A stretch of DNA of 64,000 nucleotides, taken from Phoronis australis (taxonomy: Eukaryota > Phoronida > Phoronidae). The translations under genes were made by a program, and so were the position numbers. Below are positions 1-10,192 of the stretch, piece after piece (position 1 is the first letter of the stretch; every line of letters begins with the position of its first letter). Where the stretch lies: positions 73,965 to 137,964 of the forward strand of contig NMRA01000638.1 in assembly GCA_002633005.1 (NCBI GenBank). Direction: 5' to 3'. The notes beneath the pieces are model-generated. The model did no database searches. It was not told the origin of the DNA and saw only the letters and a program-made list of their open reading frames with translations.

Positions 1-665
1 TCAAAAAATACCACCTATTTTTAATGCATCACTTCTTTCAGGCACGACCACCCATAATTTGAGTTTTTTTCTGAAGACCACCACCCATGAATTTTTATTT
101 CTACTGCCGTCCCCCCCCTCCCACACGGATTTTACTGGAACAGCCCTAACATTAAACTTGCAAATTCTAGACAGCTGTTGTTTTAAACTTCAAGTCGTGT
201 TCAGCTATTTAAAATATTGTATTAAACTAAAGTAACTATCAGACTACACCGAATTTCAGTGAATTGTTTAACTATTCACACGCTTAAAAAATTCACAACA
301 TCTAAGCTCATGGCAAAATGTGTGGATGGCAATTAGCAACCAATTCAACAGTCTAACGAACTTTAACATATTCCAGCAACTGTCAAAAATGTTCTGCATG
401 CCCAAATACACCAACCTAATTCTTCAGAGTGTGAAGGCACCTTTAAGATGAGATGGAACATCCCTGCAAATTTTGTGACTACCTAGTAGTAAGTCAATCT
501 GAATCACAATTATTTTACTAGTTTCATGTTTTAGTGACAATGGCATACAATATAAAATCCATCATTTGCACATTTTCCTGAGTCAATATTTGTTAGTACT
601 CAACACCCTCAACTTAACAAACTTTTTACCAGCATTGGCTGTTAACCACCTCGAGTAACTCTTAC
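1..665 (-). other. Intron downstream of exon 27
   Basis: AT-rich non-coding sequence following the donor of exon 27. A C-rich run lies near 108-120. I see no further spectrin-repeat exon here, so the next exon is beyond the window edge. Confidence 0.5.
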
Positions 666-892
666 CTCAACAAACTTCTCTGCCTCAGGTCCTGGTGGAG
701 GCTCTACCCCTTTCAGCTCAGGCTCCACCTTGGTGAGCCAATCAACAAGCTGATCATGCACCTCCTGGAACTCCCTAGCAACAGGTAGTGCCACCTTCAT
801 TTGTCCACCTCTCTTTAAAGCTTGCTGGCTCAATTCATCATAACGTGACCTTACATGAGCGAGCTTGTCAGCAACATGGGTAGAATCCTCTC
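666..892 (-). CDS. MACF1/DST: Spectraplakin exon 27 (spectrin repeat)
   Basis: 227 nt, 75 full codons after a split Gly codon. The acceptor (ttttgcag) precedes GAGAGGATTC and the donor is GTTGAG|gtaaga. The frame enters in phase 1, matching exon 26, and leaves in phase 0. The protein has the helix C pattern VRSRYDELSQQALKR and then helix A of the next repeat, FQEVHDQLVDWLTKVEPEL, with the conserved tryptophan, followed by the Pro-rich loop GVEPPPGPEAE. It is a rod segment of the spectraplakin. The downstream exon is not in the window. Confidence 0.5.
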
Positions 893-1040
893 CTGCAAAA
901 CAGGCCATTTGTGGTTAAATAACCAAGTTGAACATAAATCTCAGATGTATCTAAGAGTACACACTCATCAATCAAAATGGTCCCATCAAACACTGTGTCA
1001 GCCTTTTAATCAAAACTCCATGTAATACAAACTTCATTAC

Positions 1041-1248
1041 CTGATGTATGCTTCAGCAGATCATTTCCAGTGGCAATGAAATCCTCCAACTGTTGCTGAT
1101 GCATGGCAATGTCAGAGGTCACAGCCTCGTTCTCAGTCAGTTGTTGTTCAATGCCCTTCACCTCAGTTGCCATGGTGCTCAGGTCGGCAAGTTTCTTGTC
1201 TGTGACATCCAACCAATAAAAGAAGGGGTCCATCTTGTCATGAAACTT
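1041..1248 (-). CDS. MACF1/DST: Spectraplakin exon 26 (spectrin repeat)
   Basis: 208 nt. The acceptor is ttcttgcag|AAGTTTCATGAC and the donor CATACATCAG|gtaatg, leaving in phase 1. The peptide starts with helix A FHDKMDPFFYWLDVTDKKL, with its hallmark tryptophan, and continues through helix B (IEQQLTENEAV, IAMHQQQLEDFIATGNDLL). A rod segment; no enzymatic role is expected. It joins exon 27 with a split Gly codon. Confidence 0.5.
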
Positions 1249-1717
1249 CTGCAAGAACGTAAATTAAAATAAAGTGTAATGAAGAGGGGTGATAAACAAC
1301 TTAAATTCTGCAGTCAAGTGCAATAGAATAAAGGTGAAACACCAGAAAAATGTAAAATGATGAAATATGACGAAAGTCTCACTTCTGGTGGTATATAGGC
1401 TTGGTCTATGTAGGCACCAGTCCTTTTTGTTAACTTTTATTATTCAAAAACTATACGTCAGGTGTAACTAGATTTAATCACCTAATACAATGTGCAAGCA
1501 CAAAAATATACAAAAGTACTAAAATGTTAAAATGTGATATGCAATTGTCGGTGTGAAACTTAATATTACGTTACAGTGGGTGATTACAATTAAAACAAGA
1601 ACATTGTAAAGCACTACAATGATTCAAACAAAAATTTTTGTAATTAATAGAACTAAACTAAATTGTATTAACCATTTTCAATGTATGTATGTATAAAAAA
1701 CAACAGGGAAGAACCAC
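1249..1717 (-). other. Intron 25
   Basis: AT-rich intron between exons 25 and 26 with GT-AG ends. No repeat or RNA gene recognised. Confidence 0.5.
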
Positions 1718-1921
1718 CTTAGCCACGATCAGTGTATCCTCTAATGCCACTGCCCGCTGATCAGCCTTCGTTGTCTGATCTTTCCAACGATTCAACAAGT
1801 CAGCAATCTGAGACTCAACTTGGTCTTTGTCTGCACTGTCAGCCTGTTTACCAATCTGTTTGGCCATCTCTTGTACAGAGCTCACCATGTCCTTTCTGTC
1901 TTCAAGCATGCGTTGTAAGAA
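1718..1921 (-). CDS. MACF1/DST: Spectraplakin exon 25 (spectrin repeat)
   Basis: 204 nt, 68 codons, phase 0 at both ends. The acceptor is catttcattccag|TTCTTACAACGC and the donor GCTAAG|gtggtt. It encodes FLQRMLEDRKDMVSS, then helix B and helix C with LLNRWKDQTTKADQR, where the Trp is at the helix C position. The open frame starts 12 nt upstream of the first ATG, so a Met-based model would truncate it. It fits between exons 24 and 26 as one continuous repeat. Confidence 0.5.
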
Positions 1922-2762
1922 CTGGAATGAAATGCATTTTAAAGTGGAACTTACACGCTAATAACAAATCTTTGTGATTTCTTGGCGACAATATGAATAT
2001 GAAGTACATTGAAAATTGCCAAATGTTTTTAAGAATGGCTTTAGTGACAAAAATGATCCTCCGCAAATTGGTGAACCGTGACGTATTGTGACATGGTGCT
2101 AAAAAATAATACAACATGGTGCGGGCTATATGAGGTCATAAGTTACATCATTAGAGCTAAGGTCTGCAAATTGCAGAATTGTTTGTTTTCACTTTTACAA
2201 ATTGTCAATGCATACAACTGCACTTTCTTTAGCGTAGATTATGCTAAAATGGCATTATCGTTTAGTTCCTGTTGTAAGTTAGCACAGTTAGGAGTATGCA
2301 AATACATCTTTAAGTGTTAATGAGGTTCAGCAGCTGCTTGGAAAATCTATAAGTGTGACAAAATTTCTGCAGTGAAACATAGTTCAGAATCCAACTGGTT
2401 TCAAAAAAATTCCCAAACATCCCCACAGGACTGGGAAATATGTGACTTTGAGCAACACAATAATAACACTTAAAGCAAGAAATGCATGACTTCAAAATGT
2501 GAATGTTTTTACCATAAGCAAAACACCACTTCATACATTTTATCTAGATCAAATATGCACCCAAAGATAAAAGTTAGATTCCTGGGTGCTTACGAGTAGG
2601 GAGCGGGAAAAGTTTTACAAATTTGATAAATTATACAACAAATCATTTTCTATTTTCTCACTGGTTTTATTTATTAATGGGTGTTGAATGGTACTTACTT
2701 TATTTTCGTATTAAACAAAAAGGTTTATGAAATGAGCACCATTATCACTGTCTTTACCATAC
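1922..2762 (-). other. Intron 24
   Basis: 841 nt of AT-rich sequence, GT-AG ends. No coding segment or recognisable repeat seen. Confidence 0.5.
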
Positions 2763-3086
2763 CTTCTGTTCCTGAAGCTGTGCCTTGGCTACTTTATACT
2801 CGCATGATGGAGGCTTCTGATTGGCCATCATCTCCTCTGTTTCATCCAACCAGTCCAGAAGGGAGCCAATTGCTTCCTTGAATTTTCCAGACTGCAGTAA
2901 AGCCGTATCCAGCTGTCGTTCGCGCTCTGTGGCCTTCTCGTTGAGAGCAGACCACTTGTCATTTAATATTTCTAGCTCAGACTCAAGGGCACTAGTGTTG
3001 ACAGATGGTGCGGCAGAGCCCATGAGGGCATGGCCTTGCTTGTTGACGGCATCTACATGTTTGATCAGTGGTTCTAGATGGTCCTT
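2763..3086 (-). CDS. MACF1/DST: Spectraplakin exon 24 (spectrin repeat)
   Basis: 324 nt, 108 codons, phase 0-0: the length of one spectrin repeat. The acceptor is gactttccag|AAGGACCATC and the donor CAGAAG|gtatgg. It runs from helix B (LEPLIKHVDAVNKQGHALM) through helix C with LNDKWSALNEKATERERQL to helix A of the next repeat, FKEAIGSLLDWLDETEEMM. The first 21 codons lie upstream of the first ATG and were recovered from the splice site. Both signature tryptophans are present. Confidence 0.5.
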
Positions 3087-3457
3087 CTGGAAAGTCTATT
3101 GGTAGATAACATATTTTTATTACAAAATCAAGAGCTTAAATTTCATTGGAAAAATCAAGCGCAAAAGGTGCCCAAAGTGCCTCGAAATGTATGACATTCA
3201 AGATGTAAAAAAGGAAAAGCATGATTTCAAAGTTACTATTTAAATGTATGCTAACAAAAACAACACACTGTTTCAACTATTTAAACTCTGGGGCAGCTTG
3301 TTTTAAATTATTAAGTGGTGGGAAGAATTCTGAGCCTTTTAAAACTCCCTACAATTAATGCAAACTAATATTTTTAATTCCCAAAAAGCCACCTATGTAA
3401 AAACAAGATAATTCTGAATCCAACATCATTCATAACAACACCAACAATTTCACTTAC
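3087..3457 (-). other. Intron 23 (contains left edge of duplicated segment)
   Basis: 371 nt. From 3,232 onward it belongs to the 797-bp segment repeated after the N at 4,029. Nothing else recognised. Confidence 0.5.
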
Positions 3458-4028
3458 CTTGAATTGCTCCTGCTGTTGACGGATGACATCAACGTCACCA
3501 CCAACAGGACCATAACCATCTTCCTCCTGAGATGCTTTCTCCATCTTGGACAGGACGGCGCGCAAGCTATCCTGGAACTTGCTTACCAGACAATGGGCGG
3601 CCGTCAGTTCCACTTGTCTCTGATTGGCTCGGCTTGTCAGACGCGAATGCTGGTGCTTCAAAGTGTTCACCTTAAGTACAGAACAAGAAATTGTGAACTT
3701 GGAGGTCACGATTCTCAATTAAGAGGCGGTTCCCATAACAGGCACTAAACATTGCCCAAATTTAGACAATCTATGACACCACAGGCACTATCTCATGTAT
3801 ATGAGGACTGTTGTGTGTAAAGAACATGAAGGTAGCATTTGTTTGATATCAAATACAAAAGATATTCTTCCCAAGCAGAATACAGTAACATCCTGCTGAA
3901 CAGTCACTTTTAGGGGGTGGAAATGTTTGCAAAAATGTCTACAATGCGGTGCATATTTTAAATCCTTAATAGAATCATTTGGAATTCTTCCCCAAGTATC
4001 TATTCAGGCAGCACACTGCATCAGACCA
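3232..4028. repeat. Allelic/assembly duplication, copy A (797 bp)
   Basis: This block is almost identical to 4,030-4,826; the two copies abut a single N at 4,029. They differ by a handful of substitutions, for example one Ser/Gly change in the encoded exon. Equal length, scattered SNP-like differences and a one-base gap are what unmerged overlapping contig ends or two haplotypes give. A genuine recent tandem duplication is possible but less likely. Confidence 0.5.
3458..3670 (-). CDS. MACF1/DST: Spectraplakin exon 23, copy A (duplicate of 4,256-4,468)
   Basis: 213 nt, 71 codons, phase 0-0, with intact acceptor (gtacttaag|GTGAAC) and donor (TTCAAG|gtaagt). The peptide VNTLKHQHSRLTSRANQRQV is helix C of a spectrin repeat, followed by helix A with LRAVLSKMEKASQEEDG, which lacks the usual Trp. 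It differs from copy B by one residue (LVSKFQ here, LVGKFQ there). Including both copies would insert an extra 71 residues that break the repeat periodicity, so only one copy should be kept in a gene model. Confidence 0.5.
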
Positions 4029-4029
4029 N
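4029..4029. other. Single-N assembly gap
   Basis: One N stands between two near-identical 797-bp blocks. It marks a contig join and not a measured gap size. Confidence 0.5.
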
Positions 4030-4826
4030 GTTACTATTTAAATGTATGCTAACAAAAACAACACACTGTTTCAACTATTTAAACTCTGGGGCAGCTTGTT
4101 TCAAATTATTAAGTGGTGGGAAGAATTCTGAGCCTTTTAAAACTCCCTACAATCAATGCAAACTAATATTTTTAATTCCCAACAAGCCACCTATGTAAAA
4201 ACAAGATAATTCTGAATGCAACATCATTCATAACAACACCAACAATTTGACTTACCTTGAATTGCTCCTGCTGTTGCCGGATGACATCAACGTCACCACC
4301 AACAGGACCATAACCATCTTCCTCCTGAGATGCTTTCTCCATCTTGGACAGGACGGCGCGCAAGCTATCCTGGAACTTGCCTACCAGACAATGGGCGGCC
4401 GTCAGTTCCACTTGTCTCTGATTGGCTCGGCTTGTCAGACGCGAATGTTGGTGCTTCAAAGTGTTCACCTTAAGTACAGAACAAGAAATTGTGAACTTGG
4501 AGGTCACAATTCTCAATTAAGAGGCGGTTCCCATAACAGGCACTAAACATTGCCCAAATTTAGACAATCTATGACACCACAGGCACTATCTCATGTATAT
4601 GAGGACTGTTGTGTGTAAAGAACATGAAGGTAGCATTTGTTTGATATCAAATACAAAAGATATTCTTCCCAAGCAGAATACAGTAACATCCTGCTGAACA
4701 GTCACTTTTAGGGGGTGGAAATGTTTGCAAAAATGTCTACAATGCGGTGCATATTTTAAATCCTTAATAGAATCATTTGGAATTCTTCCCCAAGTATCTA
4801 TTCAGGCAGCACACTGCATCAGACCA
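4030..4826. repeat. Allelic/assembly duplication, copy B (797 bp)
   Basis: Second copy of the block at 3,232-4,028. Its right edge runs directly into the donor side of intron 22, so this copy is contiguous with exon 22 in the assembly while copy A is contiguous with exon 24. Confidence 0.5.
4256..4468 (-). CDS. MACF1/DST: Spectraplakin exon 23, copy B (spectrin repeat)
   Basis: 213 nt, 71 codons, phase 0-0. The acceptor is ctgtacttaag|GTGAACACTTTG and the donor TTCAAG|gtaagt. It encodes a helix C-loop-helix A segment of the rod, ending DVIRQQQEQFK. It joins exon 22 upstream and exon 24 downstream in phase. See copy A at 3,458-3,670: one of the two is almost certainly an assembly artefact. 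Confidence 0.5.
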
Positions 4827-4843
4827 TTTACAACGTCATATAC
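4469..4843 (-). other. Intron 22
   Basis: 375 nt, GT-AG. Nearly all of it is the right part of the duplicated block; no further element seen. Confidence 0.5.
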
Positions 4844-4957
4844 CTGAGTCTGACAGGAATGTGTGTCTGAGATATAGCCACTCTCCACCAAGTTCTTATA
4901 CTCTTCCTCAATGTCTTGAAGAGCAGCCCTCTTCTCAAGCAGGCCAGACTGCAACTC
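4844..4957 (-). CDS. MACF1/DST: Spectraplakin exon 22 (spectrin repeat)
   Basis: 114 nt, 38 codons, phase 0-0. The acceptor is ctcaatacag|GAGTTGCAG and the donor ACTCAG|gtatat. The peptide ELQSGLLEKRAALQDIEEEY followed by KNLVESGYISD is a charged helix typical of the A/B helices of the rod. It has the same length as exon 21, so a single repeat is split over several short exons here. Confidence 0.5.
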
Positions 4958-5418
4958 CTGTATTGAGATACAGAAAGCAACTTGATCAATCCTGTGAGAT
5001 ACTATACACAAAAAATGAGTGTTAAAATCAAGCAAAACCATGAAGCAAAACGCCATGTTCTCTTTAGTCTAAATGTGTGCCTCAGTTCTACACGCCTAAG
5101 TACAAAACAAAACAGTAACAATATTCCAATCATAATATCTTCTTTGTCACCTCTCAGAACAAAACAGAGGTTTACCGAACAAGACCGGGGCTGCATTCAA
5201 CAAGTTTCATGAGAGTTTGGCACGATCATGTACGTCTTAGTGAAATATTGCCTGAAACACGTGATTTCACAGTTTTCACTAACAAGCATCTTCATAACAA
5301 AACCAGCCAATGTTGGCACAGAAGATGCTTATTAGTTTGACAAAACAGACTTAAATGTGATGAACATTTTGGATCGCTGAACACAAGACAAGGTGAATGA
5401 TTATGAACTTCAACTGAC
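4958..5418 (-). other. Intron 21
   Basis: 461 nt, GT-AG ends, AT-rich. No repeat recognised. Confidence 0.5.
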
Positions 5419-5532
5419 CTCAACATCATAAATCTGTCTTTTAAGCACATCTGGATCACGGCCTACAGCGTCCTTATTGTCCAAATCTTCTTCTAGTTCA
5501 GCAAGCTGGGTGCTGACAGTCCTTAGAAGTGA
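5419..5532 (-). CDS. MACF1/DST: Spectraplakin exon 21 (spectrin repeat), no internal Met
   Basis: 114 nt, 38 codons, phase 0-0. The acceptor is ctttttag|TCACTTCTAAGG and the donor GTTGAG|gtcagt. The peptide begins SLLRTVSTQLAELEEDLDNK and ends LKRQIYDVE. It has no in-frame ATG and is too short for ordinary ORF calling; I found it by splice signals and by the need to bridge exons 20 and 22. The composition is a charged amphipathic helix like its neighbours. Confidence 0.5.
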
Positions 5533-5870
5533 CTAAAAAGAAAAATTTAGCATATGTGACCAGAGGGCATCACTTTTCAAAATTTATTTATGACTGGTCC
5601 ATGCCTTAACACTATATGTCATGACATCTACACATTCAGGCAGGTAAACTTGACTCAATTTTGAAGCATTTGTGTTACAGGGGAACAACTAACTGACAAG
5701 CAAGCTTATCTCATTGTGCGAGACAACTGTAATTAGGCAAGAGACATAACTAGGGACAACTTCAAGCATATATCCTTGGCAATGAGTTTATTTTACCTTA
5801 CTTAGAAACGTGGTGGGGCAGAATGACTATACTGAATCAACAACTAAAAATAATACAAACAAAACTATAC
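5533..5870 (-). other. Intron 20
   Basis: 338 nt, GT-AG. Nothing else recognised. Confidence 0.5.
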
Positions 5871-6077
5871 CTGATACTGTCCAACAATCTGCTGTCCCAT
5901 TTCAATCTGTGATATCCAGGATTCCACATTGTCCAGCAAGTTGTCATAGCGCAGTCTCGTTTTGGAACTTTCGGCCTGAATCTTATCTGACCCCTTGACC
6001 CCAACACCAACATTTTGAGCAAACTCCTGAATGCTGTCCACTTGGTCAGACATTGCTTGTAGCTCTTCTTGCATGGA
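5871..6077 (-). CDS. MACF1/DST: Spectraplakin exon 20 (spectrin repeat)
   Basis: 207 nt, 69 codons, phase 0-0. The acceptor is tttattcag|TCCATGCAAG and the donor TATCAG|gtatag. It encodes SMQEELQAMSDQVDSIQEF, the helix C pattern TRLRYDNLLDNVESWISQIE, then EMGQQIVGQYQ. A rod segment. Confidence 0.5.
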
Positions 6078-6443
6078 CTGAATAAATTTCACCAAAAAAA
6101 TATCAAACACATTTCTCCTGAGCACAGGTTTTTTAAGCAGTTAAATATTGAAATTATTCTGCAGAGCACGTTCTAAGCAAGACATACAACAATATACAGG
6201 CTAGACATTAGCTTACACTGTCTTGAAGCGACAAGTCTTACATACGGGAAGTAAACAGTAAATCAATCCCACAATTGAACACTAACTTCAGTGACCAACA
6301 TTTTTCTAGGAAAGGCTAACACGCTCCTCAAAATACCAAACAACTGGTTTTAACTTGCATGATTTTGTGAGGTCTTGTGAGATCTTGCTTTTCTCCAGTT
6401 TACTAAATGACCCTGGCAAAATCATACAAGTGACAGCACTTAC
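6078..6443 (-). other. Intron 19
   Basis: 366 nt, GT-AG. No repeat recognised. Confidence 0.5.
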
Positions 6444-6613
6444 TTTCAACTTGTCCAGGTGCTTGCTGTCCTTGCCAGCACTACCGAGAATCTTGTGGGT
6501 GGTCATCTTGTCCTCGTGCTTGCGCAGGGCCGCTGACACATCCTTGTGAAGGTCGTGGTGCTCCAGGAGTAGTTGGCTGGCCTCTTCTAGTTTCTGCATG
6601 TTCTCAGCCACTA
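6444..6613 (-). CDS. MACF1/DST: Spectraplakin exon 19 (spectrin repeat)
   Basis: 170 nt. It enters in phase 1 (split Val codon) and leaves in phase 0. The acceptor is cgctaacag|TAGTGGCTGAG and the donor TTGAAA|gtaagt, a good site despite the exon-terminal A. It encodes VAENMQKLEEASQLLLEHHD followed by a Lys/His-rich helix. Rod segment of the spectraplakin. Confidence 0.5.
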
Positions 6614-8440
6614 CTGTTAGCGAATAAGACAGAATTTAGAAAGAAGATTACAACATTCTGCATACAAGACATCAAGTGCACAATATATCAAACTTTAAGT
6701 CTTTATGACAAGGGATAAATGACAGTTATTGTTCGAGTTGTAGCTGAAAATTATGAAATTCTGATTTAACTATCCAATTACCACGCATTCACAGCACATT
6801 TCCTTTCATGCTGTCATGTTAAAACCAAACAAATGGTGATAAGAGATAATTAGTACAGTGCTCAAATCCTACTACCAAACTCAGGCCTCCCAAGAGAGAT
6901 TCTGCAGTCTAAATCATCTTACGGTTACCTCAAATTTTATTTAGCAGCCTCCATTCTAACTTGCATATCAAAAAAAATCAAACTTTATTTAGCAGCCTCC
7001 ACTTGCATATCAAGAAACAACTAGGCTTTGTTAACTAGTAAAAATATTTTCTGAAAGAAAAAAGATTAGGGAATATAAAAATATGTTTTACAATTATATT
7101 TATGAACCATTACTATTACTACATTAACACCTTTTTACGTCAAAATATCACTTTAAGAAAGGTAGTACATTCATAGCAAAACACCCCTCGGTCGATTTTA
7201 ATGAAACCTTTTTTAAATGAAAACTTCACCAGATTCCTCAAAAACACTGTTAAGAATTTGCATTTAGTCATTTTCCGTGACTTCTATGACAAATCAGCTT
7301 GCAAACATAAGGTATTTTTGTAAAAAATAGCACTCGTATTCATCTTTGTAACATTACGCAAAAACCAGGCATTTATATCGAAAATTATCATAGACAGTGT
7401 TTTTGAGATTGATGAATAAATTTGGAAAGTCTCAGCGAAATCCACCAAGTTGTTCAAATTGAGTAGATTTGCCGAAGCCAAGAAAACGCTGTTGAATCGT
7501 GAGAGGTGAAAGTCTCAAGGTATTCAGTTAATTATTCGATGAAAACTTGTTTTCGGTCAATATAAACTATACAGCCCATAGCCATGTTCATTATTTCAAC
7601 ATTCATGCGCAATTTCATCTGAATTTGCAGTGCATAATTAACTTAATTTTCACAAAAGCATTTAATTTAAAGTCGATTTCCAATGCATCCAATCCAACTA
7701 GGTCACGGGTGGAGCCAACATATTAATTAGGTCAAGCTGGTGCATTGTGGTCCACTTTAAAGCAGGTCAACAGTTCGTTGTTAGACAAATGACGGGCTGC
7801 AGGGAGACTGACATGAAACCCGACTACAAAATGGATACAGAAATCTGGTCAGTGGTTAAAGCATGTCATGAGCATGAGTTCACAATACTGAAATGTCAAA
7901 TTACCTGAATTAAGGAATTAAGGTGAGGATTTAACTCTTTCCACAACTTACTGTGTTCGTAAACACTAAGTCACAGAGATGTGAGGCGACTCGTAGCATT
8001 CATTCTCAACGGTCATATGCATGCAGACACACAACTCTCATTATCAAAGCTATGTTTTGTCTGAGTTTTCCCTGGCACCGCTCCATCATATACACACGTC
8101 GTTGATGCAATAGTATGGCAACTTGGTGAATGAAAGGACTGAGCAACTCTGTGCCTCGCGGGAGATTCAATTTTAGTGCCAGCCTGATAACCTTTGACCT
8201 CGGATAAGTAGAAACAAATTTCCATGAGGTTGTGCAGTTCAAAGGTGGTTCTGCTTAACCTTTTTTCTCGATACATGGTATACATTTCGTAATTGAAGTT
8301 CCCCATAGATGAAGATAATGTATTTTTCTAGACATATGTGAAATATTATAAAAATTGGACAACTTTCATGAATAGCGTTTGAGATATTCTTAATTTGAAA
8401 TATATTTTAAAACAACAACCCAACTCGTGCAGCTACGTAC
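6614..8440 (-). other. Intron 18
   Basis: 1,827 nt, AT-rich, GT-AG. The only structure I see is a local tandem duplication near 6,931-7,013. Phase matches across it (exon 18 out 1, exon 19 in 1), so no exon is missing. Confidence 0.5.
6931..7013. repeat. Local tandem duplication (~46-bp period)
   Basis: Two imperfect copies of a segment with the shared core TTTATTTAGCAGCCTCCA and ending CTTGCATATCAA, at 6,931-6,970 and 6,979-7,013. Simple slippage or duplication in an intron; no function is implied. Confidence 0.5.
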
Positions 8441-8591
8441 CTTTGTTCAACTGGTTCCAGCGCTGATTCAGGTTGTCCACCTGTTCTCTTACTGACCCAT
8501 GGTCACTCTCTACCGTGTCCATCAGTTGGTTACTATCTAGGATCATACTTTCGTGGTCACGAGACTTGCGAAGGATCTCATTCTGAATTGC
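8441..8591 (-). CDS. MACF1/DST: Spectraplakin exon 18 (spectrin repeat), easily missed
   Basis: 151 nt, in phase 0 and out phase 1. The acceptor is ttggtttgtag|GCAATTCAG and the donor AACAAAG|gtacgt. The peptide contains AIQNEILRKSRDHESMILD, then SVREQVDNLNQRWNQLNK, the standard spectrin helix C signature with Trp. It falls below usual ORF cut-offs, but it is required to bridge exon 17 (out phase 0) and exon 19 (in phase 1). Confidence 0.5.
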
Positions 8592-8745
8592 CTACAAACC
8601 AACAATTTATAGACTAAATGCATCAAACTAATTTGTAGCTGACAACCTTAAGGTCACTCATTTGAACACACTTTACACATAAGTCACTGTCAAGCACAAC
8701 ATGTCAAAAACATTAACTAAATGAAATCAATACTTCAAGCCTCAC

Positions 8746-9075
8746 CTGATAGTCCTTCAGTTGCCTAGCAATGGCCTCCTTGTCCAATCCAGGCTCCCGT
8801 GCACCGACCACTTTCTCTTCTGTCAGTTCCAGCCAGGCCAACAAACGTCCCAGACTCATCTGAAATTTCTTGGCATTCTCGTTACAAGTGTGCAGCTTCT
8901 CTTGTCTGCGAGCTGACTTGTCTGACAACTTCCTCCACTGAGTTTCAATGGCAGCAAGGTTTCGTTGGATGTCTGACACGTTGGCTCCAGGTGCGGCCGT
9001 CGACAGGAAGTGATGACCCTTGAGCAAGAGTTCTTGCATCTCGGCCTCTTTGTCAGACATATCTTTCTGCAGAGC
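8746..9075 (-). CDS. MACF1/DST: Spectraplakin exon 17 (spectrin repeat)
   Basis: 330 nt, 110 codons, phase 0-0, one repeat length. The acceptor is ggcgtgtatag|GCTCTGCAG and the donor TATCAG|gtgagg. Visible hallmarks are helix C ETQWRKLSDKSARRQEKL and helix A FQMSLGRLLAWLELTEEK, both with Trp. The loop is TAAPGANVSD. Rod segment. Confidence 0.5.
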
Positions 9076-9450
9076 CTATACACGCCAAATAAAAAAATAG
9101 TTAGCAAACACAAAGCTACTGACCAAAGAAAACACGATCATTTTAATGACAGACTAGTTGCTGGAAATAGAACAAGAAACCACAAAACTATTGCAACACT
9201 ACTACAATTTTTTTGCAACATGTCCATTTCAAAATCTACCCAGCAATCAACAATCCAGCCATCAAATTATGTGCTTTTGATTATCTAAATCATTTTTTAA
9301 ATACATCACAAACTAAAATTGCATGATTTTTTATACATATGCAAAATATAAATAACTTCAAAACATTTCTTTAACAAAAGTAAAGTAATTTCTAGTAAAT
9401 CGCGCTATCCTTACAATAGGTAACAGTCTCAAGTGGGTAGTCCTTCCTAC
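9076..9450 (-). other. Intron 16
   Basis: 375 nt, GT-AG, AT-rich. Nothing else recognised. Confidence 0.5.
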
Positions 9451-9617
9451 CTCATGTTGCCGTAACTGGTCCCTGAGGGCATCTTCCTTCCCAGACACTG
9501 GAGTGTGTCCATCCACCACATCCTGTGACGATTCTATCCATGCCAGCAGGTCGCTGCATGATGCAGAGAACTTCTGCCCCTCCTTCAATGCTCCCTCTAC
9601 CTCACACTTACGCTGAT
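9451..9617 (-). CDS. MACF1/DST: Spectraplakin exon 16 (spectrin repeat)
   Basis: 167 nt, in phase 1 (split Asp) and out phase 0. The acceptor is ttgcctacag|ATCAGCGTAAG and the donor CATGAG|gtagga. It encodes helix A FSASCSDLLAWIESSQDVV with Trp and then the loop DGHTPVSGKEDALRDQL. Rod segment continuing exon 15. Confidence 0.5.
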
Positions 9618-10192
9618 CTGTAGGCAAAAGAAAATAACTGTTTTCGTGTCAGTTATTAATTTTTAAGGGTTTTAATCAATGTTTATGTACTAGATGAAGG
9701 AAGAGTATAATTTTTACAAATATAAGTGTACCAAACATACAAGGGAATTGTTTTCAAAATCCTTTTTTCAAACAAATAATACAGGGAACATTTATTCGAG
9801 CTTAGCATTTATTTCAAGCAGGAAGTTTATCCAAAAAATGAGGGATAATGGATCACTCATTTTTAAAACATCAAATACTTAACATTTTAAAGCAGTGTTT
9901 AACACAAAAACAAATTAAATTTTTAGGACACTTGAATAGTTAAGTTGTTCTCATTTAAGCGACAAATATCAATCAACAAGTAATTATTAGGTTACACAAG
10001 TCTCTTTAAAGCGATTCTATATTTACAATGGCCACGACTGAGAGAAGCAAATGTCTAAGCGAAAACATTACAACAAAAAATGTTGTCACAAATTTGGAAG
10101 CAGCTCTTACTTTAGAAAGATTCATCTTTCTGTCTCAACATCGATACTTTTAAAAAGGCAAACCAATCACCATACAGTACAATGTTTCATAC
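9618..10192 (-). other. Intron 15
   Basis: 575 nt, very AT-rich, GT-AG. Nothing else recognised. Confidence 0.5.

Noticed and set aside
3232-4826. Biological tandem duplication of exon 23
   Set aside because: Equal block lengths, SNP-like differences and the single N favour an assembly artefact; using both copies breaks the spectrin-repeat spacing.
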